Of a DNA stretch of 64,000 nucleotides, positions 27,101 through 35,929 are shown piece by piece. The first letter of the stretch is position 1, and each line of letters starts with the position of its first letter. The notes beneath the pieces are model-generated. The model was not told the DNA's origin and searched no databases. It saw nothing but the letters and a program-made list of their open reading frames with translations. A program made the position numbers and the translations under genes. Origin of the DNA: Erysipelotrichales bacterium (GTDB lineage Bacteria; Bacillota_I; Bacilli_A; Erysipelotrichales; Erysipelotrichaceae); assembly GCA_910576345.1 (NCBI GenBank), contig CAJTIT010000010.1:1-64000 (forward strand). Reading direction: 5' to 3'.

Positions 27101-29696
27101 CGGCAATACGGAAAAGTATGCCTATGACAAATTGAATCAGTTAGTCACTGTAGAAACAGCGAATGATCGGATCATCCATTATCAATACGATGAGAATGGA
27201 AACAAAAGCGCAGAGTTCTTCAACGAACAGGAAACGAGATATCGCTATGATAAAGCGGATCGCTTGATTGAAGAAAGCGATGCGACAGGCAGTGAAACGA
27301 CAACGTATGATGCATTTGACAATGTGATCACATTCAAACAAAAGAACGGAACGATCATCGAACAAGAATATGATGCATTGAATCGTATGACAAGAATGAA
27401 CGATCGAGTGTTCACCTATGACAAACAAGATCACATCATCGAAGTAAAGAATGCGATTGGATCACTGTCCATGATGTATGATGATTTTGGCAATCTGATC
27501 GAAACGACGGATCCCAATGATTCAACGGTACAGTATACATATGATATCCAAGGCAATAAGACAAGTATCACATATCCAAATGGAGAAGTCGTATCTTATA
27601 CCTATAATGATCGCAATCAATTGATGCAGGTAAGTAAGAATGAACGCGTTCTTGCGATGTATCAATATGATATCCGAGGAAACGTATCCAAACTCACCCA
27701 AGACAACATTGAAACAAGTTATACCTATGACAATGCGAATCGTGTTACACGCTATTTGACGAAACAAGATGGTAAAGTCTTACATGATCGAACCTATACA
27801 TTTGATCATAACGACAACATCATCAAAGAAGTCGTAAACGGTAAAGCAAACCTTTATACGTACAATGAAAACGATGAACTGTCAAGCAGTGAGAAATATA
27901 TCGACGGAAAACTGATTAAAACAACGTATCAATTTGACATATACGGAAACAGAGTAGAGTCATCTAGTGATGGAGCCTATAAGAAGTCTTCATACAATGA
28001 TAAGAATCAGTTAACCAAGATCGAAACGAATGAAGGAAACAACTATTTCCACTATGACAAAAATGGAAACATCACAGCGATCTATTATGATGACGGATAC
28101 AAGGAATCCTTCAAATACGATGAATACAATCAATTGACAACGATCAAGAACAATCTGGATAAGACGATCACATATGAATATGACGGTATGGGAGAGCGTA
28201 TATCCCAGCATGAGCAAGACGATACGATCTATCAATTGAAGTCATATTATGAGGTAAGCGAAGAACTCAACCTGCAGGATTATCGAGATGGCTTGGAAGA
28301 GTCAGATATGGAGGAAGCCTTTGCGGCATTAAAAGCGCAGGCAAAAGCAAGACAAGACAATCGAGGATGTACAGTCAAGGAAACGAAGTATCGAACCCAT
28401 ACTTATCAAAAAGAAGATATCGATAAGACGTTTGTATTGGATCGATCAGTAGAATATAGTCAAATCTTACAGGAAGGCGAAGAACAAAGCATTTATGGAT
28501 TGGCAAGACTTGAAAGTGAAGACACAAAATACATCACTGGAGTTAATGACACGATCAATCTAAGCATCACAGAGAATGAAGTAACAGAGTATACCTATGA
28601 TGATTATGGCAACAGTGAAGATATCGAAGAAGGCTTTGGATACAATGGGGAACATAAAGATAACAGTGGATTGATCTACCTAAGAGCGAGATATTATAAT
28701 CCAAGGATCGGAAGGTTCTTACAGATCGACTCTTATAAAGGAGAAGACAATGCAATAGCGACAAAGAATCGCTATACGTATGTGGCAAACAATCCATATA
28801 AGTATGATGATCCTAGTGGTAATGCATACCAAAGCAATGGTAAGAATAAAAACACTTCTTCTAAAAAGCAAGGTACGATTAATGGAGTTCTGGCAATGGT
28901 ACAGGTTGGGGGAAATGTAGCTCAACAAGGGATTGAAAAACTTAAAGCAGAACAGGAAAGAAAGAAAAAAGAGAAAGAAGAACAGGAAGAATATAGAGCA
29001 AGAGCTTGGATAGAAATGTATAGTAATCAGGTTAACAGGGATGGATATGAATACAGCGAAAAAGACTTCAAAAATTCATTAATATTAAGTTCGATATTTG
29101 GATACATTGGTTACAATGATGAAATAATGGGAGCTGTATTAGATGCATTAGGCTTGTTAAAGTCATTTAAGGATTTAAGAATTACTAATAATCGTACCGA
29201 TATTAAGATATATGCATGCGATATACCAAAAGATGCAAAGGGAACACACATGCTTAATAGACCTATGGACGGCGGTAGATCTATAGAGTATCAAAATGGG
29301 ACTATAAAGAAAGCACCATCTATAAAAGATGAAAAAGCGTGGCAATTAAGATATCTTTTAAAATTATCAAAAGAACAAATGGAATTTGCATATGATTTAG
29401 CAAGGATATTGATTACAATGGGACTGTTAGTTTTATCAGCAGGAGTAGGAGCCTTGCCATTTGGAACAATACCTATAGGTGCCGGGTATACATTTAATTT
29501 GACAAATTTTGCATTTATGTGCATTAATGCTTTGGTGGCAGGACATAATGATTCACGGGATATTGATTCTGAAATAGCATATGCATTAAGCTATCATTTT
29601 GTAGATGGATACAATTCATCTATGTGGTTTACGGCATATTTCAATAAAGACAATCAGTTAATAGCGAAATCAAAACCAAATGTTTTTACAAACTAA
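21174..29696 (+). CDS. Giant secreted YD-repeat (Rhs/WapA-like) polymorphic toxin
   Basis: A 2840-residue contact-dependent toxin candidate. In order: signal peptide (1-27); acidic linker (35-70); WapA-type N-terminal region with a DNRLRE-like domain (about 325-470); LysM motif YEVKNGDTLRSI (about 604-650); DUF6531-like segment (LDPINAASGNYHHS, about 686-760); several dozen YD repeats (about 770-2350) expected to form the Rhs cocoon; Rhs core GLIYLRARYYNPRIGRFLQ to DPSG (about 2488-2551). A 289-residue variable tip (2552-2840) follows. The tip holds a KKKEKEEQEE-rich linker and two hydrophobic segments (about 2744-2791), so it may attack membranes. It starts by ATGA coupling, and a lipoprotein immunity gene follows after 15 bp. 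It is the only intact rhs gene in the window. Confidence 0.9.
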   Translation: MKKLLLKILCACILFNQFEPLTDCLAHEWDRVTIAEEEGEGLSEEKQTKEETKDEEETQGEQETIAKEPEIIHEAQTYSADMEEVSKRTEYSKTYRLGNGLHVSEQYFEPIHKKENGKWIEIDNTLEKSKSRSAGPSYQNKDGAYDFAYENETVSLENENGAHLEIRYPDMDLSHLKTKENAMYFSDVYEDVDMQIDVRNNQVIQNLIFNEVKEDSDYAFEIVSDEKIELKDENINIGDDFTLIRPMIRDADGKESTKIKYRLEEGEDATIVHVEFAEDVSTFALPYRSMTPDVVTHDGETDIIGSYIRSQSYPWENSYYYHLFVGNDINQYSGVPGGVGLTRTFINVAIPNIGNDQKVISADLKLYKKYIYDNECTSVHVSTTNHLSDIRSVTWNNQPSSLTRISTNSFTIGEGYKDFDITKYVQDYIKNGTKKTLVLTSADESVATSGNVFYNAIETPPTQRPKLVITHQDDADVRLDLDINTKDREFRVYTRDPDGFQAISFDGIAKPNSVAHFKLHEQQANGSYVFLKDYTANVDPHFVDQIFVKQPIPGAQTYTKVDANYTTNYIYASDFPHLDRMFKFQFQVVKGNEKSTVNDTDSFIIYEVKNGDTLRSISAYYGVKTATIIADNRLKGTTVKEGDKLLIRFLTDNTKVSPDAYRPPVKVSSYTAKYVPMGYCVGCHVLDPINAASGNYHHSSKDFTLKDYDELYLERTLNSTAEKASSMFGNGWSTNLEQYLSHTKDGSVLYFRGDGRITKITNGKADPKEKITYKKVGNNTEIYDKDTQLTYVFDAYDTLAQIRTRNNHSTNIHYDDWGMITHIDLGTKKITFSYNVYHMVNQITLPDGSNVQYEYDGNRRLTAFIDRSGNRETYAYDGDGQIVEVVDKAGNRLGRNEYDSQGRVIKQRDASGQISTMSYSGNRVQVNYPDSSQMTYEQNNYDITKITDENGHSRSFTYDSHSNIISETNENNETIRYTYDANDNLTKKSNPDGTYEQYRYNSVGDVTYKRNTDGVEEHYAYDANGNIIEHRETNKTTEIYTYDTKGRLIRKQGDQNISYTYQGNDPYPSKEIRSDGLTKTYTYDAMGNLTREEDNQGRFVSYTYNKQNLVTKRTDNLGSETNKYDANGNVIEYTDKNGVKTITTYDALQRVKSINKNGLTKSYTYDVKGNVKSETDEQGIVTSYTYDKKGNQLTKTINGSTTKYHYDARNRLIKTEYPTGTNETKTYKFDNVIEEKNVHGLKTTYTYDNKNRLTKTTYPNGETETNTYSGTLLSSKKDVDGIVTHYTYDVKGNVIKEEIVKGSEKITTLMSYDARNRVNTQTKEGVKTTYTYDVYDNQLSENVNGRITRKTYDVMGRMTSETDAQGYKTSYAYDKMGNQIKTTLPNGGVKVKQYDAMNQLISETDELNHKTTYKYNAKGQMVESKNADQVVTKYSYDKWGNVSEVFINDTLMKKETYDAHNRKIKEETPIEVKTYTYDRYDQIIKETNVTSGLVIETTYDDYGNVLRTQDNGDQHTENTYDAKQRLIQTVDSYGRTSTTDYDIFGRVKKQVDGTGQTIEYTYDKFDNVLTQKDTHGNIQSYVYDIYQNKVEETSDLIHKTYKYDTLNRLIETHDEKTNTSSKTTYDSMGNAIIEQDELGNKTEYKYDKKNQVIETKDALGHIEKQEYDLQGNVIKTIHADGSYSASRYNAYNLISEEVDERGFTTTYTYNDKLQLIKQADKLGGITTITYDKKGNPTQVKLDDGSIYRKEYDLYGRVIKEIDPKGNAKETKYDALGNVIEEVHPYKTIVNVYDEKGNLKQVKENNRLVTNNTYDKYNQLILTNDALNQPTYHTYDQYGRKIETFDKGIETVFTYDDRNNLIKEIQNDEKIITYQYDILGREVEQKINDVIISKTSYDKIGNQTETYDLGIKKRYQYDSRNRLIKELSQTSENKFVVTKEMKYDKSGNVKEEINGEGDRIQYTYDANNNVTSKTDGNGNTEKYAYDKLNQLVTVETANDRIIHYQYDENGNKSAEFFNEQETRYRYDKADRLIEESDATGSETTTYDAFDNVITFKQKNGTIIEQEYDALNRMTRMNDRVFTYDKQDHIIEVKNAIGSLSMMYDDFGNLIETTDPNDSTVQYTYDIQGNKTSITYPNGEVVSYTYNDRNQLMQVSKNERVLAMYQYDIRGNVSKLTQDNIETSYTYDNANRVTRYLTKQDGKVLHDRTYTFDHNDNIIKEVVNGKANLYTYNENDELSSSEKYIDGKLIKTTYQFDIYGNRVESSSDGAYKKSSYNDKNQLTKIETNEGNNYFHYDKNGNITAIYYDDGYKESFKYDEYNQLTTIKNNLDKTITYEYDGMGERISQHEQDDTIYQLKSYYEVSEELNLQDYRDGLEESDMEEAFAALKAQAKARQDNRGCTVKETKYRTHTYQKEDIDKTFVLDRSVEYSQILQEGEEQSIYGLARLESEDTKYITGVNDTINLSITENEVTEYTYDDYGNSEDIEEGFGYNGEHKDNSGLIYLRARYYNPRIGRFLQIDSYKGEDNAIATKNRYTYVANNPYKYDDPSGNAYQSNGKNKNTSSKKQGTINGVLAMVQVGGNVAQQGIEKLKAEQERKKKEKEEQEEYRARAWIEMYSNQVNRDGYEYSEKDFKNSLILSSIFGYIGYNDEIMGAVLDALGLLKSFKDLRITNNRTDIKIYACDIPKDAKGTHMLNRPMDGGRSIEYQNGTIKKAPSIKDEKAWQLRYLLKLSKEQMEFAYDLARILITMGLLVLSAGVGALPFGTIPIGAGYTFNLTNFAFMCINALVAGHNDSRDIDSEIAYALSYHFVDGYNSSMWFTAYFNKDNQLIAKSKPNVFTN

Positions 29697-29711
29697 GGAA
29701 GTGAAGAAAAA

Positions 29712-30518
29712 ATGAAGAAGATTTTATTAGGAGCGTTATTGCTTATAATCAGTTTATGCGGATGTAAAAATAAGATAGAAGAAGTAACATATTATGAAGA
29801 AGATATTGATACATATGGTGCAGAGTATAGTATCAATGGATTAAAAGTAAATGATGATTATAAAGAGATAGATATCAAAGATGGATTTCAAGATTATACA
29901 AAGATGTTAGAAAATTTCTATAATTCTGAAGGATTTGTAGTTGCTTTAAGAGATTTTGACATTGAACAAGAAGAAGTAGATAAGCAGTTGGATTATATTT
30001 TTAAAATAAATAAATTCAAGACTGGTAAAATGGAAGTATATGTAGAAATGAAAGGCGACAATCAAAGCATTCAAAAAGTATATATTAAAAATGGAAAATA
30101 TTATATTCAACGAGATTCAGATGAATATGAATTAAATTGGAGCCTAAACCATCTTTTAATTGATGAATATTTCACTTTTTTGAATGTTAAGGAAACTTTT
30201 ATAAAGAAAGCATTCAAGGTAGTTAAGGATGATTCCATCATTTATAGATTTGATATTAAAATACCAGAAAATGAATCTAGTGAATTTTTTGGTACTGGAT
30301 CAAAGAATGCCGATAACCAAAATCTTGAAGATGTTATTCTAATATTGAATACGAGAAATTCAAATATCTTAGATGCAACATTGATATATAGGTACGTATA
30401 TAGTGAATCTGAAGCATTTATAAAGAGTGAGCTTAAATTTGATGATTTTGGTAATCAAACAATAGATTTTCCAGAAGATATGGAATCATGGCCAATTGTT
30501 AATAAAGATTCTGAATAA
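29712..30518 (+). CDS. Lipoprotein, likely immunity protein for the main Rhs tip
   Basis: A 268-residue lipoprotein precursor starting MKKILLGALLLIISLCGC. The lipobox cysteine is residue 18, so the mature protein is tethered outside the membrane. It begins 15 bp after the rhs stop with AAGGAAG upstream. A homologous pair (toxin tip plus lipoprotein, both ending WPIVNKDSE) recurs at 41527-43051, which strongly links this gene to this tip type. Extracytoplasmic immunity fits a toxin acting at the membrane or cell wall. No named immunity family is recognised. Confidence 0.7.
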   Translation: MKKILLGALLLIISLCGCKNKIEEVTYYEEDIDTYGAEYSINGLKVNDDYKEIDIKDGFQDYTKMLENFYNSEGFVVALRDFDIEQEEVDKQLDYIFKINKFKTGKMEVYVEMKGDNQSIQKVYIKNGKYYIQRDSDEYELNWSLNHLLIDEYFTFLNVKETFIKKAFKVVKDDSIIYRFDIKIPENESSEFFGTGSKNADNQNLEDVILILNTRNSNILDATLIYRYVYSESEAFIKSELKFDDFGNQTIDFPEDMESWPIVNKDSE

Positions 30519-30524
30519 CAAATA

Positions 30525-30690
30525 CTAGCAATCCCTACTTAAAAGAATTATAATGAAGTAGGGATTTTCCTTATTGTTCGGTCTTTGAAAACTTCATAAA
30601 GAGTTTTGTATTTCTAAGAATTGTATTAGAAAGATTGTTTCTTTGATAAAAATTTCTCATTTACCATAATCTAAAGCAAAGTCTATCGTT
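30525..30690 (+). repeat. Inter-cassette repeat, copy 1
   Basis: First of eight diverged copies. Order within the unit: CTAGCA; a strong terminator hairpin (arms AATCCCTACTT 30530-30540 and AAGTAGGGATT 30556-30566) with T-run; GGTCTTTGAAAACT; ATTAGAAAGATTGTTTCTT; and CATAA close to the junction with the next cassette. It ends the transcript of the intact rhs-immunity operon and starts orphan cassette 1. Confidence 0.85.
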
Positions 30691-30720
30691 TCAGAAAATA
30701 ACGAGACTAACCTGTAACTA

Positions 30721-31555
30721 ATGTAATCAAAAAACAACCGAAGGTAGAAATACCAAAGAAATTATACCGGTATTTGGAGATGCATTCGATGTCCTAAACG
30801 GGATCATCTATATCTTGCGAGGAAAGTATGTGGATGGGTTAATATCATTAGCATCGGCCGCATTATCCGTAGCAGCAGATGCGATATTGAAACCATTAAG
30901 ATATGCCAAAAATGGAATAAAAGAAATCTTTGAAACAATTGTAAAGAAACTACCGGATTTACCATCAGCGGCAAGCAAAATATTAAAAGGATTAGCAAAC
31001 ACGGTAGATGGGTTATGGTTGGTAGGACGGAAGTTAAAAGATTCAATCATCAAAGGAATCAATGCCGTTATTGAATTCATAGCAAAGCATACAAGAGAAG
31101 CATATCAATCCGTTAGAAACAAACTAAAAAAAGAAGTAACAGAAGCCGCAACAGAAACCGCAGCAAAAGGCGTAAAAGAAGCAACCGAGGATGTAATTGA
31201 AGATGCGGTAAGCGATGCAGCTATAAAGGGAGCTAGTGGATTTAAATTAGAAACACCTAAATATAATACTAGTAAATTACAGCATGAATTTAAGCATGCT
31301 AGTGATTTTGGAATCAATGGAAGCTGGAATAAGGCTAATGGAGAAGCGTTTAAAAATGCATTAATAGATCACGTTAACAACGCAGATATTATTGTAAAAT
31401 CTACATATCGTACTAAAGAAGATGTTATTGTATATATCAATAAAACTACTGGACTTGGTACTTATTTTGATTTATCAGGGAATTTTGTATGCGGATGGAA
31501 GTTAAGCCCTAATCAATTACAATTTCATTTAACAAATGGTATTCCACTAAAGTAA
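30721..31555 (+). pseudogene. Orphan cassette 1: pretoxin plus colicin D-like tip
   Basis: Promoterless rhs 3' fragment. A frameshifting deletion at about 30757 joins the VEIP region to a pretoxin domain (GDAFDVLNGIIYILRG onward) that is open to the stop. The toxin tip after KGASG (about residues 145-246 of the frame from 30815) contains LQHEFKHASDFG, a central NKTTGLGTYF and CGWKLSPNQ. This order of conserved residues I associate with the colicin D nuclease family, which cuts tRNA-Arg anticodon loops. With no start signal or secretion domains it should be silent unless recombined onto the intact rhs gene. Confidence 0.6.
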
Positions 31556-31572
31556 AAAATAGGAGGGATTAT

Positions 31573-32151
31573 ATGAGTAGTTATGTTAGTATAGGTTTTG
31601 TGTTTGAAAAGCATCAGAGCATCAATTCGCTTTTATCCAAATTTTTTGATTTTTTAATAACCAAAGGAGAATTTAAAAAGATTGCTTATAGTGAAGATGA
31701 AAATGGAGATAAATGGAATGAAGAAATAATTAATGATTATTCTGCCTATTCAGTTGCGTCATTAATGGTTGATAATTATTTTGGAAGAACAAATATAACC
31801 GCTGCGATATTCAATGATGAACAAATTAACTTTGATGTAAGCGTACATAAATTTCCACAAGGTGATTTTGGTTTTTTAATTGAAATAACTCTTGATCAAT
31901 TATCAAAACATTTAGAAAAAGAGGAATTAGAAATAAGTACATATAGGATTATAAATTTTTGTAAAACGGTATTTAGCACTATAGAATATCGTTATGCATA
32001 TTGCGATCATGAAGTTCCTATTGAATATACATGGGATGAATTTAAACAATTTGATAAATGTATGTATTCTATATCTGTGATTCCTCATAATGATGCAATC
32101 GATATCAAATTAGCACCTTGGGAAATTTATGGTTTTATAAATCGCTATTGA
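31573..32151 (+). CDS. Immunity protein of cassette 1 (Imm64-like?)
   Basis: A 192-residue soluble acidic protein, no signal peptide, consistent with neutralising a nuclease in the cytoplasm. It starts with MSSYVSIGFVFEK and has GDFGFLIEI in the middle, which resembles my memory of the Imm64 family; that assignment is tentative. AGGAGGG precedes the ATG, and the gene lies 17 bp after the toxin tip. It ends about 120 bp before inter-cassette repeat 2. Confidence 0.55.
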   Translation: MSSYVSIGFVFEKHQSINSLLSKFFDFLITKGEFKKIAYSEDENGDKWNEEIINDYSAYSVASLMVDNYFGRTNITAAIFNDEQINFDVSVHKFPQGDFGFLIEITLDQLSKHLEKEELEISTYRIINFCKTVFSTIEYRYAYCDHEVPIEYTWDEFKQFDKCMYSISVIPHNDAIDIKLAPWEIYGFINRY

Positions 32152-32274
32152 GGTAGTTGATTAATAGTCTTATTCTTATATGAAATATAAGTAAGGATAA
32201 GGGTTGGATTGGGATAGTTGTTTCATCTATTTTCTTTAAATGAGTAATTGTAAAATAAGTAAAATGATTCACCT

Positions 32275-32432
32275 CTAGCAATCCCTACTTAAAAGAATTA
32301 TAATTAAGTAGGGATTTTCCTATTATTCGGTCTTTGAAAACTTCATAAAGATTTTTGTATTTTTAAAAAAATTTGTATTGGAAAGATTGGCTTTTAATAA
32401 AGATGTGCTAATTACCATAACAAAAATAAAAG
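32275..32432 (+). repeat. Inter-cassette repeat, copy 2
   Basis: Same order of blocks as copy 1; hairpin arms AATCCCTACTTAA and TTAAGTAGGGATT are slightly longer here. The right edge reads ATTACCATAACA and joins directly to the last residues of an Rhs core (YVANNPYK). Confidence 0.85.
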
Positions 32433-33479
32433 TCCATATGTGGCAAACAATCCATATAAGTCTGATGATCCAAGTGGTAATGCATATAAAGGTATTACGA
32501 CAAATAGTCCATACGCAAACATTGGCGTAAAAAAATCCATGGCTGATAATAAGAAAAACATAAAGTTTAATTTCAGTTTCATGGATACGTTCAATAATGT
32601 AGCGAAAGCCGTAGCAAATGTGATCAAAAACCCACCGAAGGGAGAAATACCAAAGAAATTATACTGGTATTTGGAGATGCGTTTGATCTTATAAATGGGA
32701 TCATCTATATCTTGCGAGGAAAGTATGTGGATGGGTTAATATCATTCGCATCGGCCGCATTATCCGTAGCAGCAGATACGATATTGAAACCATTAAGATA
32801 CGCCAAAAATGGAGTAAAAGAAATCTTTGAAACAATAGTTAAGGAACTACCAGAACTGCCATCAGCAGCAGGGAAATTATTAAAAGGATTAGCAAAAACG
32901 GTAGATGGATTATGGTTGGTAGGACGGAAGCTGAAAGATTCAATCATCAAAGGAATCAATACCGTCATAGATTTCATAGTAAGACATGCGACAGAAGCAT
33001 ATCAATCCGTCAGAAACAAACTAAAAAAAGAAGTAACAGAAGCCGCAACGGAAGCTGCGACAAAAGGAGTAAAAGAAGTAACCGAAGATGCGGTAGAAAA
33101 CGCAGTCATAAAGGGTGCTAGCGGAGCAATACTAGATAAAAAATTAATGGAAGAATTAGCAGAAAGTGGTTTTAAATATAATGCTGATGAAGTACTATAC
33201 ATAACAAAAAATTATGAAGGAAAACTAATGTGGCTAGAAACAGGAAATAATAAATCAGGAATGCAACATATTATGGTAAGGCATAAAACTGACTTTGCTA
33301 ACAAGGGGGTAACTGATATACAAGGTTATTTAGATAAAGCACTGAAATCTAAACCAATAGAAAAAGGTATGAATGAGAGTGGACCTTATGCAAAATATTT
33401 ACTTGATGGAGATAGATATACAGTCGCATATGGATCAAATGGCTATATCGTATCATTTTACCCTGATAAAATGAAATAA
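32433..33479 (+). pseudogene. Orphan cassette 2: core end, pretoxin and BECR-like nuclease tip
   Basis: It begins in the terminal Rhs core (VANNPYKSDDPSG). It then carries the same pretoxin N-part as cassette 3 (NSPYANIGVKKSM) and the same frameshifting deletion as cassette 1 near 32665. The remaining pretoxin and tip are open from about 32712 to 33479. The tip after KGASGA contains GMQHIMVRHKTDF, YLDKAL and YTVAYGSNGYIVSFYPD, a pattern I associate with the barnase/EndoU/colicin E5-D/RelE (BECR) class of RNase toxins. No promoter or start. Confidence 0.55.
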
Positions 33480-33731
33480 GTTTTGGTTATATTAAGAATA
33501 AAATCTTATAAGCAAAAGCTAATTTATATACCATAAGAATCGAAATTAAATGAATCGTAATAAAATGCTAAGTTTAAAGCAAAGATTATCTGAATGTTAC
33601 GATTTCACATATATGTGATTGTGCTTTAAATAAAGTTTATTCACAAAAAAGGAATACTAAATATAATTGTTATCAATTACGATCAAAAATTGATAGAAAG
33701 GAAAAGTGTATAACAATATTGGTACACTAAG

Positions 33732-34088
33732 ATGATTATGAAAAAATATGTATTAAAATTTTGGTATGAATTTGGAGGGGTATGTATTTGGGGAGAAAAT
33801 AAGGCAGCAAAAAATAAATATGGTTATGCTATTGGTCCTGAAGATTTACCTCTGTCGAAAGAATTAGTAGATAAAATAAATCACATGCAATACGAGTTTG
33901 CTACAATTATAGATTGGGATGATCCAAAAAAACCAACAGAATGGACACAAGAACATCTTGACGACTTTTTGAGAAGATCGGACGAGATTTATGAAGAACT
34001 GAAAATAGAACTAGGTCCAGAATATGATGTAATAAATGAAGCTGATTATATTGCGGAAATTGTAAAGGAGGAAAATAATTTAGATTAG
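33732..34088 (+). CDS. Probable immunity protein of cassette 2
   Basis: A 118-residue soluble acidic protein starting MIMKKYVLKFWYEFGG, with GVCIWGENKAAKNKYGY, DLPLS, a WDDP motif and ELGPEYDV near the end. This looks like a widespread family of small hypothetical proteins found beside toxins. The gap to the toxin is unusually long (252 bp) and no good ribosome site precedes the ATG. A second methionine lies two codons later. Role inferred from position in the cassette. Confidence 0.5.
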   Translation: MIMKKYVLKFWYEFGGVCIWGENKAAKNKYGYAIGPEDLPLSKELVDKINHMQYEFATIIDWDDPKKPTEWTQEHLDDFLRRSDEIYEELKIELGPEYDVINEADYIAEIVKEENNLD

Positions 34089-34117
34089 TCAAGATAAGAA
34101 AAGTATCGTTTGATTTA

Positions 34118-34276
34118 CTAGCAATCTCTACTTAAAAAAATTATAATTAAGTAGGGATTTTCCCTATTGTTCAGTCTTTGAAAATTTAATATAGATTTTT
34201 TGTACTCTTAAAAATTGTATTAGAAAGATTGTTTCTTAACATACATTTCCACATTACCTTAACATAAAGAAAAGCC
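34118..34276 (+). repeat. Inter-cassette repeat, copy 3
   Basis: A diverged copy in which the left hairpin arm reads AATCTCTACTT, so one pair of the terminator stem is a mismatch. The right edge TAACATAAAGAAAAGCC resembles copies 5 and 6. Confidence 0.8.
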
Positions 34277-35387
34277 AAGTAAAAATGCGCCTTCAGAAAC
34301 AAATAGTCCATACGCAAACATTGGCGTAAAAAAAGCCATGTCGGACAATAAGAAAAACGTACAATTGAATTTCAGTTTCATGGATACGTTCAATAATGTA
34401 GCGAAAGCAGTGGCAAATGTAATCAAAAATCCACCAAAGGTAGAAATACCAAAAAATTCGACAGTAAAGACAACGCCGAAGAATGTCAATGAGATGACTC
34501 CAGATGAAATGATGGACGAAATGAGAGCATGTACGTCCGATATGTTGGATGATTTTCAAACGATATTGGATTGGATAGGATTTATACCAACAATTGGAGA
34601 TGCATTTGATCTTATAAACGGGATCATCTATATCTTGCGAGGAAAGTATGTGGATGGGTTAATATCATTAGCATCGGCCGCATTATCCGTAGCAGCAGAT
34701 GCGATATTGAAACCATTAAGATACGCCAAAAATGGAATAAAAGAAATCTTTGAAACAATTGTAAAGAAACTACCGGATTTACCATCAGCGGCAAGCAAAA
34801 TATTAAAAGGATTAGCAAAAACGGTAGATGGGTTATGGTTGGTAGGACGGAAGATAAAAGATTCAATCATCAAAGGAATCAATGCCGTTATTGAATTCAT
34901 AGCAAAGCATACAAGAGAAGCATATCAATCGATCAGAAGCAAACTTATAAAAGAAGTAAAAGAAACAGCAACTGAAGCTGCGACGAAAGGCGTAAAAGAA
35001 GCAACCGAGGATGTAATTGAAGATAGTGTTCAAACCTCAGTGAAAAACGGGGTTAGCGATACAGCGATAAAGGGTGCTGGTGGACCTAAGAAGCCGGTAG
35101 ATATAAACAATCCTGTTTTAGATAATGTAAGAACAGGCAGTGCACTTAAAAGTGATGCACAACATGCATTTAATGATATCATTGATAATTATGCAGGGGA
35201 TGCTACAAAATTCACATTAAAAGGTGGAGATGGGGTTTATCGTCCGCTTTATCAATTAGAAGGTTCTTTAAATGGAAAAAAGGGAATTTTTGAATGGATT
35301 ATCGATCCTGATCCAGCAAAAGGAGTGACACATAGACGCTTTATTGAAAATGTGGGTATAACAGGTAAACCAAATGCTAGACCATAG
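34277..35387 (+). pseudogene. Orphan cassette 3: complete pretoxin plus YobL-like RNase tip
   Basis: The only orphan with an undamaged type-B pretoxin, open from about 34280 and counted as 349 residues from 34338. NSPYANIGVKKAMS leads into a DMLDDFQTILDW segment, FIPTIGDAFDLINGI and the long amphipathic part LKPLRYAKNGIKEIFETIV. The tip after KGAGGPKKP has HAFNDIIDNYAGDA, YQLEGSLNGKKGIFEWI and GVTHRRFI. That pattern matches the C-terminal RNase domain I recall from Bacillus YobL/YxiD-type LXG toxins. It still lacks the Rhs body, signal peptide and promoter, so it is a donor cassette rather than a working gene. Confidence 0.65.
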
Positions 35388-35398
35388 GAGGCTGAAAA

Positions 35399-35899
35399 AT
35401 GTATAATCTAGATATTTTTGATGTATGCCAAATACAACCTACATGGAATGATATATATTTTGGATTAAAAAACAAGTTTTTAGAATTAGAAAGTGTAAGA
35501 GAGTACGCTGTTAGGTGTTTAGAGTCGAGCAATGAATATTCTGAGGAGATAACTGAATTAGCATTGATTAATGACGATATTTTAAATGTAATGGAAATTA
35601 TAGAGAAAATTATAGGCAAAGAGCACAATACACAAAATGAGCTAACATCAATAAAATGGCAATATTGTATAATCAAAAGTTTATTGAATGAGAGATTGAA
35701 TTTTGAGGAATTATCTGGTAAATTAGATGTAATTTATGCTGATTTTCATTATCCTGAAGATATGGAAGAATTCATTTCTTATATGCCAATCAAAGATAAT
35801 TATAATCCTACTGAGCATACTAAAGAAGAAAATGAAAAAAGGATACTTAGAAAAGTGTATGATTTTCTTGAAAAGAAAATGAATGAATTGAATGACTAA
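35399..35899 (+). CDS. Immunity protein of cassette 3 (DUF2247-like)
   Basis: A 166-residue soluble acidic helical protein. The N-terminus CQIQPTWNDIYFGLKNKF and the spacing of later motifs resemble DUF2247, a family found next to YobL/YxiD-type toxins in Bacillus, which agrees with the tip assigned to this cassette. AGGAGG lies seven bases before the ATG and only 11 bp separates it from the toxin stop. Assignment by eye. Confidence 0.6.
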   Translation: MYNLDIFDVCQIQPTWNDIYFGLKNKFLELESVREYAVRCLESSNEYSEEITELALINDDILNVMEIIEKIIGKEHNTQNELTSIKWQYCIIKSLLNERLNFEELSGKLDVIYADFHYPEDMEEFISYMPIKDNYNPTEHTKEENEKRILRKVYDFLEKKMNELND

Positions 35900-35929
35900 A
35901 TTGTAAAAAGCAATATTTGTAAGGAGTAA

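Noticed and set aside
23700-28230. Dense short repeats in the rhs gene that might look like a CRISPR or tandem array
   Set aside because: They encode YD amino-acid repeats in one continuous frame, with variable spacing and diverged DNA.
21189-28928. Many long minus-strand frames opposite the rhs gene, rich in I, R, C and H
   Set aside because: They are antisense shadows of the repetitive YD codons; none has a ribosome site or known domain, and the same shadows recur opposite cassette 4.
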